Shown piece after piece: positions 1 through 10,009 of a stretch of DNA of 64,000 nt (position 1 is its first letter; every line of letters begins with the position of its first letter). A program made the translations under genes and the position numbers. The notes under the pieces were generated by a model that made no database searches, was not told the DNA's origin, and saw only the letters and a list, made by a program, of their open reading frames with translations. Source of the DNA: Plantago ovata (lineage: Eukaryota > Streptophyta > Magnoliopsida > Lamiales > Plantaginaceae). Where the stretch lies: positions 72,274,985-72,338,984 of the forward strand of contig CM051455.1 of the NCBI GenBank assembly GCA_028274465.1, read 5' to 3'.

Positions 1-400
1 CATCAAAGGCAGACAGTGCTGGAAAAAGCACTGCTCCGGTTGAAAAGCCGGCGAAAAACACAGTAAAAATTGTGTTGAAAAACGACCGTATAACTGAAAG
101 ACCCATGCCGCTTGCATATCTCGGCGCTGCAAAGTGTGAGAAGATGATGCAATGGGGCGGATTTGCCAAAGAGAAGTACATTAGATACTTCTATGAACAA
201 GAACTGGACGAAGAAAACGAAGAGGCGTTGAACTTGATTAATCAACAAGGCCTTCTTTTCTTCATTACTGCTCGCACTAAGAAAGTGAGCATGTTGGAGA
301 CAATGGAGTGACGGTCAAAACCTTACTGACGGTCAAGGAGTCACTAAAAAAGTTATTTCTACCTCAGTTCAAGGAGTGCTGATGAACTGGTTTAGAATAT
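1..400 (+). pseudogene. Fragment of Sirevirus-like additional ORF (aORF)
   Basis: The translation of 72-311 (with KNDRITERPMP and WGGFAKEKYIRYFYEQEL) matches the N-terminal part of the aORFs at 28573 and 51969. It is more diverged from both than they are from each other. The match is open at the left window edge. After the stop at 309-311 the similarity continues with gaps to about 395 (ACTGACGGTCAAGGAGTCAC fits the other copies), where the palindrome begins. No LTR or pol sequence is visible beside it. It is a third, older relic of the same element family. Confidence 0.75.
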
Positions 401-956
401 GTCAGATTCTAGTTAATCAAATAAATTTGTATTGAGCCAAAGGCAATTCACAACTACAACAAAAACCGTAGTGTAGCAGTAAAATAACCTCGAGTGTCGA
501 TCTCTAAGGACTATAACTAGCTTTATCTAATCTAACTTAAGAATATAAAATCAACAAACTACTTAGCAAAGGTTTTTCTTATCAGATAATGGAGGCTGGT
601 GATAGTATGGTCATTCAAAGCATAGCAGGTTAATAATCATGCATGAAGTACCCGGTTTTGCATAGAGATCTTTGATCAATGATCTTAGATCTCTATGCAA
701 AAGATCAAGTACTTCATGCATGATTATTAACCTGATGCTTTGAATGATCATACTATCACTAACTTCCATTATTATTGATAAGAAAATATGTGTTAAGTCG
801 TTTGTTGAGTTTATAGTTTAAGTTAAATTAGATAAAGCTAGTTATAGTCCTTAGAGATCGACACTCGAGGTTATTTTACTGCTACACTACGGTTTTCGTT
901 TTAGTTGTGAATTGCATTTGACTAAAAATAAATTTATTTGATTAATTGAGTCTGAC
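401..956. repeat. 556-bp near-perfect inverted repeat (foldback element)
   Basis: The left arm (from GTCAGA at 401) and right arm (ending TCTGAC at 956) are reverse complements over about 265 bases each, with few mismatches. The spacer is almost absent: the innermost stem is TTTTGCATAGAGATC (656-670) against 688-702. It holds no reading frame. It has the shape of a foldback or palindromic MITE, but I could not find a convincing target-site duplication. A transcript would fold into one long hairpin. Confidence 0.85.
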
Positions 957-1614
957 AAACTTTCGTTCATCAAGTTTTCTATTATATATTTATTTAACTT
1001 TACCACGTACTAATATACATTCGTACAATTTGTACCTTCACATCTTGAGCAGTTTGTGAAAATATGTATAAATTTCCCACATGTGTTGATCAACACACGT
1101 AATTCCATTCTATTTCTTGCATTATGAATTATGGGTAGTAGTGTAGAACATTTGTGGGACACAAATTACAGAATAGTAGTATTGTACTAATACAGATGTT
1201 AAAATTTTAACCCATAGAAGATTGTGTCATTGTATATTGTTGTGGGATAGGCGCAAGAGTGAATGGTCAAGAGACAACAAATTTATGGAGGAAATTTTCA
1301 AAACAAAAATAAAAAAACAAATTTATGGAGGTCGCTTCCATTGGTAATTAATATTCCGTCACAGTTATAATTAAATTAAGTCATAGGGTTTTTTTTTCCC
1401 ACCAAGCGTCCCTAATAACGAAATCAACTGTTTCTCAAAATAGAAATAAAAAAACGAAATGAACCATTTCATTTCAACAGTTACATTTTAGTTCAAAGTC
1501 AACACAAAATTCACTATTTCAACATTGAATTTTGATGGAACCAAACAAGACTTAGTGCTTTCAAACAAAAAAATAGATAGAATTAAAAAACAAAAACAAA
1601 GTAAAAATATAAAA
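957..1614. other. AT-rich spacer, nothing recognised
   Basis: No reading frame, repeat pair or transposon end was recognised here. It lies between the palindrome and the truncated end of a Gypsy gag region. Confidence 0.5.
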
Positions 1615-2677
1615 GTTTCGAAAGTGGGGAAGCCTCTTTCGATTTTGGCCTGGTGGCTCCTTATCTCATCGCACAACATGCTTGGGTCTTGGTCTTGCTC
1701 TTTTTCTTGGACGGTTCCCCGTAGGGTCTCTATCTGAGCATCAAGTGCGGATTTTCTTGCGTTGAGTTCCTCCAGAGTGAGCCTCCTCCCCGTGATCGGG
1801 TCGATCAAGGGGGTTACCTAAGCTACGGTTCTCAAGGCATTGTTTTCCGCCACTGCTTCGAGTTGGTTCTGAGGATTTACTTGGTTGGGCGTGATTTGGT
1901 TGGGGAGAGCGGGTGGTGTAGCGACCACCTGAGTTCGAGTTTCTTGCTGAGCTACGTTTTGCAATGATGCGCGTATCCTCCTATCAATCAAATCCCTCAA
2001 ATCATCTGGGGCACCTTGTGGTCCTAATCTAGATTGGACTCTTGAAGGTCCAAGTCGAGATTGGATTGGCCTTGTGTTGGCTCTTGAATGTGCTTCATCT
2101 TGCACTACTGGTGCTCTCCCTTGGGATTGACGATGGGCAACCACAGTGTCACGAGGTTTCTCCTGTACTTGTACTTGTGGTACTCCTCGAGCTTGGAGTT
2201 CAGCGTTAACTCTAGCAGCCTCGTTATCCCCTACATATCCTTGCAAAGTAAGAAGGAACAAGCCGTATTGAGCTTCGCCCATCCCGAAATCTGATGGTCG
2301 GACTACACGTCCATTAAGAAGGGTGAAGTTCAATGCGGCCGGTTGAGGAGGATTCACTGCTACAGGAGGTAGATTAATTGCTACTTGAGGAGGCTGCCCT
2401 CTCGGCGCGGCGTTGTTTGTGACTCTCACGCTCCATAGGAGCTCCCAACTGGGACTCCTTGCGGATTATTTTCCCCTGATCTTTCTTCTTGGGAGTTAGT
2501 GACATTGGTGAATGCCCCCTCCGTATAATCTTGGTTCCTCGCAACATTGTTATTTCTTGGTGCTCTTGGAGCAGCTGCCCTTCCTCCTCCTCGACCACTT
2601 GAATGGGGACGGCCCCTGGGTCGAGGAGGATTCCTGGATGGTGCATTAGCAAGACGGTTGCTTCTTCTGGGAGGCAT
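1615..2677 (-). pseudogene. Gypsy gag N-terminal region, disrupted
   Basis: The start MPPRRSNRLANAPSR at 2677 is Arg/Pro/Gly-rich. The frame ends at a TGA (2426-2428) and continues one frame over from 2429 to an in-frame TAG just before the IDPITGRRLTLEELNARK segment (1808 downward). The QSRLGP...DDLRDLIDRRI segment is typical of the variable N-terminal gag part of plant Tat-group Gypsy elements. The core retrotransposon gag domain and zinc knuckle are absent, so the gene is truncated as well as carrying a frameshift and a nonsense codon. The family call rests on the layout plus the adjacent LTR and PBS. Confidence 0.6.
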
Positions 2678-2746
2678 ATTCGTGAAGTGTCACGAGGAGA
2701 GTACTTGGCTCGACCAGCAGGGCTAGGAATGACCTTTAGTGTCGTT

Positions 2747-2765
2747 TCCCACAGACGGCGTCAAA
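2747..2765 (-). other. Primer-binding-site-like sequence of Gypsy element
   Basis: Directly inside the LTR the minus strand reads TTTGACGCCGTCTGTGGGA, the sequence commonly found after the 5' LTR of plant Gypsy elements. An almost identical site follows the plus-strand LTR at 61605. Confidence 0.7.
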
Positions 2766-3580
2766 TGTTGAAGGGTAATTCGTACTTCTTTCTAAGTTCG
2801 CAGTGGATCGTCACAATAAGCTATTCTAGGTCTTCTTCATGTAGTGTTCCTCTTAAAATGATAGGAAACCTTCTTGTAGCTTTCTCGTACCTGAAATAGA
2901 CTTGGGGGGGGGGGGTTAGTACCTCGTGTCCGGTTTGTCGAGGATCAAATCGGGGGACGACTTTACGTGTAGGGAGTTGTGAGGCTTCCCTAGTACGAGT
3001 AGTAAATGTGGTGGGTGTGTGGTATCTGAGAGGTGTTAATGCTTACCCGCTGGGTAATGAATGAGTCCTTTATATATACTCGTAGTATTTTAATGTCACT
3101 CCATGTAGGATCGTGACAAGTGTCCGGACGGGATTGAAGCCTCCTTAGGCCCAAGCCCATTAAGGAGGTCCATGGGCTTTGGCCCAAACATCTTGGCTAG
3201 GGTTGAGAGCGCAATATAGACTTTTCGGATCCCATGAAGTAATCTGGAAGACGGGTCCCCCAGGGAGCGACCATGGGTGGTCGCCCTTGGTCCTAGTGCC
3301 TTCCTCTTACGTATGTGGTCCGATTAGTGCTCTCTGCCTAGTTTCTCTCGGAGGGTGTCCCCTTGATGTAAGGTCCTCCTCGAGCCCAATAGCTGCATTG
3401 TCCTTGTAGTGAGATTATCTTGAGGGTTGGCCTCTTAGTGATGGTCGGATCCTATGTTGGTCGAACCACACCTTAGTGACATACTTAGGTGTGGTCGCGC
3501 CCTTGAGGGACGACCCTTGACGCTTCGTCGCGCTCTTAGACCGCTGCAGTTCGTACATGCGGACTTGACATATTTCAACA
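2766..3580 (-). repeat. 5' LTR of truncated Gypsy element
   Basis: On the minus strand it begins TGTTGAAAT (3580) and ends CTTCAACA (2766), a TG...CA pair with short inverted ends. It is 815 bp long and contains a poly-G tract on the plus strand near 2906-2916. The base after the LTR begins CCAGC, the expected target duplication; its partner is lost with the far end. Confidence 0.75.
3071..3078 (-). promoter_or_regulatory. TATA box in Gypsy LTR
   Basis: The minus strand reads AGTATATATAAAGG in the middle of the LTR, about 500 bases from its 5' end and 300 from its 3' end. This position suits the U3/R boundary. Confidence 0.45.
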
Positions 3581-3833
3581 CCAGCATATTAAAACAATAT
3601 AAAAATGAGAGCAAAAGTGTCAAGAAATCCCCTTACTTTATCAACAACAATAGTGGACAAAAGCGAATATACCAATCTGTATCAGCTATACCCAACCATC
3701 CATATTCATTCGAAGCCATCACTCCATGCCCATCATCAAAACTATAAAACTGCATCCATATCTTGAAACAATAGTAGGAATAATGAATCAATTGACCTTT
3801 AAATTGACCAAATCCAAATCATGAATATTATTA
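3581..3833 (-). repeat. Distal part of a Gypsy 3' LTR, split by Harbinger
   Basis: From AAGAAATCCCCTTACT onward this piece matches 14815-15025 closely (shared blocks include CATCACTCCATGCCC and AAATCCAAATCATGAATATT). Its homologue continues without a break into CTACAAAGCCACGTCC, but here the continuation is found only at 12397, on the other side of the Harbinger element. Its left side is cut off by the Gypsy LTR at 3580. Confidence 0.85.
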
Positions 3834-3850
3834 GACCGCCTGCATCGGTG
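3834..3850 (+). repeat. Left terminal inverted repeat of Harbinger element
   Basis: GACCGCCTGCATCGGTG directly follows the TTA target site. Confidence 0.85.
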
Positions 3851-4156
3851 TCGGGAAGAGCTCGGCATGGGAAACCGGCGTCCCGATGCCGCGGCGTAGC
3901 TTCGCGTTGATGGATTAACGTCGGGGCATCCATGTCGGCGTCTGCTATTTCTCTTCACCGCGTCGTGAGACGCCGCGGTGAAGAAGAAAGTTGTTTAATT
4001 GAGGGGGTGCCACTTGGCAGCACCTCAATGGTCCTATTTTTTTATTTTTTTTTGTTTATTTACTTTTTTCTCCAACGGACAAAAACGGCTATAACTCGAA
4101 AAATAAAAATGCAAAAAATAAATAAAAATCATCAACGGCTCTATTTTTTCGAGATT

Positions 4157-4164
4157 TATAAATA
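4157..4164 (+). promoter_or_regulatory. TATA box upstream of Harbinger ORF1
   Basis: TATAAATA followed by GAGACC lies about 125 bases before the ORF1 start codon, a suitable distance for a plant promoter with a short leader. Confidence 0.6.
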
Positions 4165-4287
4165 GAGACCAATCTCGGCTATGTTTGGAGCACCCCATCT
4201 CCAGCCCCCATTTCTCTCTTAATTAAACTCAAAATACACTCTTAACATCAAAACCCCCCTTAACCCTCCATTTTTTTGTCCGGTGAG

Positions 4288-5544
4288 ATGGAGTTCAATG
4301 GTCAGCTTTACACTCGTCAAACTCTTGCATATATGAAAGAATATGAGAAAGAGTTCTACGCAGAGCTCATGAGCCAACTTCGCAAACCGTTGTTGAACTC
4401 TACCTCACCGAATGTCGTTCGCCCTTTGTTTCAAAATGAGCCCGAAGAGCCAAACACCCAAAATTTCCCATCTCCTCAGTCTCAGATACCGGGAATGTTC
4501 TCCCAAACTCCTGAGTTCGTTGCAGAGACTCAGCCCCAGAATCAGCCAAAGCCAACGGGTCGTAGCCGAAAAGGGAAGGAGGCCGCCACTACTGATACGA
4601 CAAACGCCAAGGCTCCACCACGGAACGTGCAATGGACCGAGAAGGAAGATTTGGTTCTCCTTCGTTGCTATGTGGATGTTTGCTCAGATCCTATCATCGG
4701 TACGAACCAGAGGTATGCTACTTTATTCAAAAAGGTTCATGAAATGTATGAGGAGGCTAGGGTGGACGGGTTGCACGCCGGACTTATCAACCGCACTCCA
4801 GATTCAATGCGCAAAAGAGTCGGACGTATCAAGAAGGAAATTAATAATTGGCTTGGCTGTTATGAGAGGGATGTGAGTGCAGTGGGCCAGCGTAGTGGAT
4901 TCGACAACGACGATGTGATCAACACGGCTCAGGAATTTCACAAGGAAAACACACTGTACAGATCTGGTTTTCATCTGTTTAAACAGTGGGATGTTGTGAA
5001 GTCGTACCCGATGTATGAAATGTACTTGAATTGGGAGACTCACTTGAAGAAAAAGCAAGATCCAAACAATGTCACTGTGGATGTTGATGTAGATGGGGAT
5101 GAACGAATGGAGTCAACGGGAGGTGGCAGTATTGGGGCGAAGCGATACCACTTAGCTGATGACAGTGTCTCGAGTCCGAAACGCCCTATGGGTCGGGACA
5201 AGGCGAAAAAGATGGCACAAGGTGGAAGTTCTTGCAACTCCGCAATGGAGACGATAGGTGAGGGATGGGTGCAATTCAATGGTAATTATCCCCAATCTCT
5301 TGAGTATGAAAGACAGAGGATTGATTGGGACAAGGAAGCTTATAACAGCAGGCTCGCCTTTGAAAGGGAGAAGGAGGAAAAGAAGGAGGCCAGGAAACTT
5401 AAGGACCAGTACTTGAAAGAGGAGAAGCTGAGGAATGAGCGGATGAAATTCTTGATGGATCTGTTGCCTCACTACGATAATTTGAATGTCGAGCAAAGAG
5501 CAGTGGCAGATGCACTCAGAGCCGAATTGTTTCCGAACAATTGA
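4288..5544 (+). CDS. PIF/Harbinger ORF1: Myb/SANT-like DNA-binding protein
   Basis: An uninterrupted frame of 418 residues starts at ATG 4288 (MEFNGQLYTRQTL). The frame extends 12 bases upstream but has no earlier ATG. Residues about 113-210 form a Myb/SANT-like trihelix region (WTEKEDLVLLRCYVDV, then RTPDSMRKRVGRIKKEINNW). The C-terminal 120 residues are rich in charged helix (REKEEKKEARKLKDQYLKEE) and end in MDLLPHYDNLNVEQRAVADA, as in NAM-associated and ORF1 proteins of PIF elements. In this superfamily ORF1 binds the element ends and helps bring the transposase to the nucleus. It is the only fully open gene of the element. A domesticated host gene is unlikely because it lies inside clear terminal repeats. 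Confidence 0.88.
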   Translation: MEFNGQLYTRQTLAYMKEYEKEFYAELMSQLRKPLLNSTSPNVVRPLFQNEPEEPNTQNFPSPQSQIPGMFSQTPEFVAETQPQNQPKPTGRSRKGKEAATTDTTNAKAPPRNVQWTEKEDLVLLRCYVDVCSDPIIGTNQRYATLFKKVHEMYEEARVDGLHAGLINRTPDSMRKRVGRIKKEINNWLGCYERDVSAVGQRSGFDNDDVINTAQEFHKENTLYRSGFHLFKQWDVVKSYPMYEMYLNWETHLKKKQDPNNVTVDVDVDGDERMESTGGGSIGAKRYHLADDSVSSPKRPMGRDKAKKMAQGGSSCNSAMETIGEGWVQFNGNYPQSLEYERQRIDWDKEAYNSRLAFEREKEEKKEARKLKDQYLKEEKLRNERMKFLMDLLPHYDNLNVEQRAVADALRAELFPNN

Positions 5545-6939
5545 AGGGTGGAACGTGTTTAAGTGTGTTTGTTAAGTGTTTAATTGTGTTTGTTTAGGCG
5601 TTTAAGTGTGGCGTGTTTGTACTTTAATTTTCGCATTGTGTTATTTTACATTCCTAAGTGTGACTTGTTTGTATTTTCATTTCCCATGTATTCGTTGTAA
5701 TGAAATGAATTTGCTTTGAATTTGAATTTGTCAGGAATCAAAACTTTACTTTTAGTCAAGCAACTTCTTAATTTGCTTTGTCAGGAATCAGAACTTTACT
5801 TTGTCAGATATCATGAATTTGAATTCGTCATGAATCATAACACTACTTGAGGCATCCTATGCAATCTGACTCAGCCATGACTAAGCATGTTATCTTATCT
5901 TTTGAAATCTTATCTCCAAAAATCTTATCTTCAAAAATCTTATCACATCCGAGGCAATATGTCTCATCCATGTCTATATAATGCAACTCTGGAACTTAAT
6001 TTAGATCCAGCAACCCTTCTTCCACTTCTTAAGTTTAAAAGAATCATGTCATCAAGCTCTTCATCATCAAGCTCGTCATCGTCTGATGAAAGTTTGAATT
6101 TTGCATCCTCCTTTGCATATTCTTCCTCTGCCTCTTCCTCGAATACCTTCAAAAAAGCTCAAAAGTTCATAATGAACAACATACCCCATATGATGCACTC
6201 CATCGAACAGCATCAACAACAAGAACAACCAAAAAAGACTTCAAAGAATGAGCGAAAATATATTGACAGGGAAAGAGTTTCACATGCCGTGCTAATGGAG
6301 CGTGATTACTTTGGTCATGTCGGAACTTATGCAGATAAGTTCCGACGCAGATACAGAATGCGTAGGGACTTGTTTGAACGAGTAGTTGCTGGTGTTGTGC
6401 GTCAAGATGATTACTTTGTCTGCAAGCTAGATGCTGCAAGCCGTTAGGGGTTATCCACACACCAAATGTAACACCCCGTTTTTTTTTATTTATTATTTTA
6501 TTTTTTTTCAATTATTTAATTACCTAAGTAATTTATTTTATCTGATATTTAATTAATTTCCTTCACGCGTCACCAATTTCGAATTCGAAAGCTTTTTCGT
6601 GTTGTTGGATCGCGTTTATTAGAAACTGACTACAAGCCTCTTCTCTTGGCCCATTTGGACTCAATCCATTTGCTAGCCCAATTCTGTTTTGGCCCAAGTT
6701 CTAAAGCCCAATCTGATGGCCCATTCTCCTTCCAAACCCTAAACCTAGATCAGATTCTCATCCTCCCACATTCCTCCTTTTCGCCCCATCTCCACGCCCC
6801 TGAAGAAAAGAAGAAGAAATCGACTTCTTCAATCCTCTACTCCACCGGCCACCTCCAACACCGGTCACCCTCTCTTCTTTCGGCCGCCACCAAGACCACC
6901 GGAAACCACCACCACCACAGTAGCATCATCATCAATTGT

Positions 6940-7415
6940 TCATCTTTAACGTCTCCCGGAGACTCTGCTCCGTCACGCCGTGCCGCCGCCCCCGTTCGAG
7001 CTCTGCCCGGCTCCGATTTGACCCTCTCCGGTCCAGCCCGTTCGCGTGTAATCCGTACCGGCGCCGTACAACCGATCTTGCTCCGTTCTCGTCCGTTCCG
7101 GCGCCGTCCAGTTCGTCATCGGAGCTGATTTGGCTCTGTCCTGCTCCGTTTCGTCGTGCCGCCATGCTTTGACCCGTGCCCTTGTCTGTGCCCGTCCTCG
7201 GTCCCGTGCCGCACCCGTCCGTGCCCGTGCCGTGCCCTTGTCTGTGCCGTGTCGCGTCCAGTCTTGTTCCGCGCCCGGTCCCGGTCTGCGCCCGTGCCCA
7301 GTTCCGTCCGTGCCCGCGCCCGCGCCCGAGCTCCAGTCCGTGCCCGTGCCCGCGCCCCTGCTCTGTTCTTCTCTGTCCCGGCCCGATCTGTTCGAGCTCC
7401 GTCCCGCGCGTGCAA
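6940..7415 (+). repeat. GC-rich, CGTGCC-like low-complexity tract inside the LTR
   Basis: The tract is built from loose repeats of CGTGCC, CCCGTGCC and CGCGCC. The same block recurs at 8897-9372 through the tandem duplication. It produces long overlapping open frames on both strands (Pro/Arg/Ala-rich), which I treat as composition effects, not genes. Confidence 0.8.
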
Positions 7416-7982
7416 GGTAGTCCCGATCTCATTCTTTCTTTTCGATTTTCAGTTTGTATCTTATATTTTGACCATTTTACCCTTTCGATAAACTGTACTT
7501 TGACTGTTGACCTTGACCTTTCGATTTTGACCGTATCTGGATAGTTTAACCTTGTATTGACTGACTTGGACTTTGACCTTTTTGCCCCTGGACGTTCCTG
7601 GACAGTTCTGCCCTTTCGTTAAATCTGGACTGTTTGAAATGTTTGAAATCGTAAAGACTGACTTGTGGACTGTTTTGGTTTGACTAGAACTTGTGAGGAC
7701 TGTTTTGGGGTTTATGGAAAGATAAAGGACCTTTTTGCAATTTTACCTTTGACCGTAGTTGACTGACAGAAAGCTATTCTCGTAAACCATTTTATTCTGT
7801 GAGGACTGATAAGTATGTTTGCAAACTTCTGGTTTTGGTTTGAACTTTCTGATTTTGGAAAGGATATTTTTGAAATTTACCACTGAGGGTATTTTGGTAA
7901 TTTCCAGAATCTGAAAATCGAAAGAGTTTCTGAAAATGTTTTAAAATTAGTTTTTGTTTTGTAAGTTAGTCTAGACTTGACT

Positions 7983-8052
7983 TGCTAGCCTAGTTGGTTA
8001 GGTCCTTGCTTGACTAACTTAGAGGTCCCGAGTTCGAACCCCGACTTTACCA
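7983..8052 (+). repeat. tRNA-like (SINE-head-like) segment, copy 1
   Basis: TAGCCTAGTTGGTTA resembles a Pol III A box and GAGTTCGAACCCC a B box, spaced as in a tRNA gene, with a terminal ACCA. The acceptor stem does not pair, so a working tRNA is unlikely. The sequence lies inside the solo-LTR-like insertion. Confidence 0.5.
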
Positions 8053-9939
8053 TTTCTTTTTCAACCTTTTTCCTTCCGTCCGTTCGACTTCTAAATTGTG
8101 TTTAGTACTTTCTTGTTAGGTTCTCCGTTGTCCGTAAACCCGTAAAGCTCATTTCTCGTTGAAGGTCTTTTACTCGCAAGCTAATGTGAGTGTTCACCCC
8201 TAAACCTATTATTTGCGAAAAACTGGAAGGCTATGTGACTGTTTGTATCTATTACTATGTGATTACTTTGGTCATGTCGGAACTTATGCAGATAAGTTCC
8301 GACGCAGATACAGAATGCGTAGGGACTTGTTTGAACGAGTAGTTGCTGGTGTTGTGCGTCAAGATGATTACTTTGTCTGCAAGCTAGATGCTGCAAGCCG
8401 TTAGGGGTTATCCACACACCAAATGTAACACCCCGTTTTTTTTTTATTTATTATTTTATTTTTTTCAATTATTTAATTACCTAAGTAATTTATTTTATCT
8501 GATATTTAATTAATTTCCTTCACGCGTCACCAATTTCGAATTCGAAAGCTTTTTCGTGTTGTTGGATCGCGTTTATTAGAAACTGACTACAAGCCTCTTC
8601 TCTTGGCCCATTTGGACTCAATCCATTTGCTAGCCCAATTCTGTTTTGGCCCAAGTTCTAAAGCCCAATCTGATGGCCCATTCTCCTTCCAAACCCTAAA
8701 CCTAGATCAGATTCTCATCCTCCCACATTCCTCCTTTTCGCCCCATCTCCACGCCCCTGAAGAAAAGAAGAAGAAATCGACTTCTTCAATCCTCTACTCC
8801 ACCGGCCACCTCCAACACCGGTCACCCTCTCTTCTTTCGGCCGCCACCAAGACCACCGGAAACCACCACCACCACAGTAGCATCATCATCAATTGTTCAT
8901 CTTTAACGTCTCCCGGAGACTCTGCTCCGTCACGCCGTGCCGCCGCCCCCGTTCGAGCTCTGCCCGGCTCCGATTTGACCCTCTCCGGTCCAGCCCGTTC
9001 GCGTGTAATCCGTACCGGCGCCGTACAACCGATCTTGCTCCGTTCTCGTCCGTTCCGGCGCCGTCCAGTTCGTCATCGGAGCTGATTTGGCTCTGTCCTG
9101 CTCCGTTTCGTCGTGCCGCCGTGCTTTGACCCGTGCCCTTGTCTGCGCCCGTCCTCGCTCCCGTGCCGCACCCGTCCGTGCCCGTGCCGTGCCCTTGTCT
9201 GTGCCGTGTCGCGTCCAGTCTTGTTCCGCGCCCGGTCCCGGTCCGCGCCCGTGCCCAGTTCCGTCCGTGCCCGCGCCCGCGCCCGAGCTCCAGTCCGTGC
9301 CCGTGCCCGCGCCCCTGCTCTGTTCTTCTCTGTCCCGGCCCGATCTGTTCGAGCTCCGTCCCGCGCGTGCAAGGTAGTCCCGATCTCATTCTTTCTTTTC
9401 GATTTTCAGTTTGTATCTTATATTTTGACCATTTTACCCTTTCGATAAACTGTACTTTGACTGTTGACCTTGACCTTTCGATTTTGACCGTATCTGGATA
9501 GTTTAACCTTGTATTGACTGACTTGGACTTTGACCTTTTTGCCCCTGGACGTTCCTGGACAATTCTGCCCTTTCGTTAAATCTGGACTGTTTGAAATGTT
9601 TGAAATCGTAAAGACTGACTTGTGGACTGTTTTGGTTTGACTAGAACTTGTGAGGACTGTTTTGGGGTTTATGGAAAGATAAAGGACCTTTTTGCAATTT
9701 TACCTTTGACCGTAGTTGACTGACAGAAAGCTATTCTCGTAAACCATTTTATTCTGTGAGGACTGATAAGTATGTTTGCAAACTTCTGGTTTTGGTTTGA
9801 ACTTTCTGATTTTGGAAAGGATATTTTTGAAATTTACCACTGAGGGTATTTTGGTAATTTCCAGAATCTGAAAATCGAAAGAGTTTCTGAAAATGTTTTA
9901 AACTTAGTTTCTGTTTTGTAAGTTAGTCTAGACTTGACT

Positions 9940-10009
9940 TGCTAGCCTAGTTGGTTAGGTCCTTGCTTGACTAACTTAGAGGTCCCGAGTTCGAACCCCG
10001 ACTTTACCA
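9940..10009 (+). repeat. tRNA-like segment, copy 2 (from tandem duplication)
   Basis: Same A-box- and B-box-like sequence as at 7983-8052, shifted by exactly 1957 bases. Confidence 0.5.

Larger units (their letters stand above)
1615..3580 (-). mobile_element. Truncated Ty3/Gypsy element (Tat-like): 5' LTR plus partial gag
   Basis: Read on the minus strand it has an LTR (3580-2766), a primer-binding-like site, a leader and a gag region that loses recognisable coding near 1615. Protease, polymerase and 3' LTR are missing. Its outer boundary at 3580 abuts sequence homologous to the inside of the LTR at 13960-15533, so it most likely inserted into that older LTR. The other junction has been lost. 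Confidence 0.75.

Noticed and set aside
6646-7544. Several overlapping long open frames on both strands (and their copies at 8603-9501)
   Set aside because: They arise from the CGTGCC-rich tract of an LTR. Frames are open on both strands at once, with Pro/Arg/Ala low complexity and no domain.
7983-8052. Functional tRNA gene
   Set aside because: A- and B-box-like words are present but the acceptor stem does not pair and the anticodon arm is unclear.
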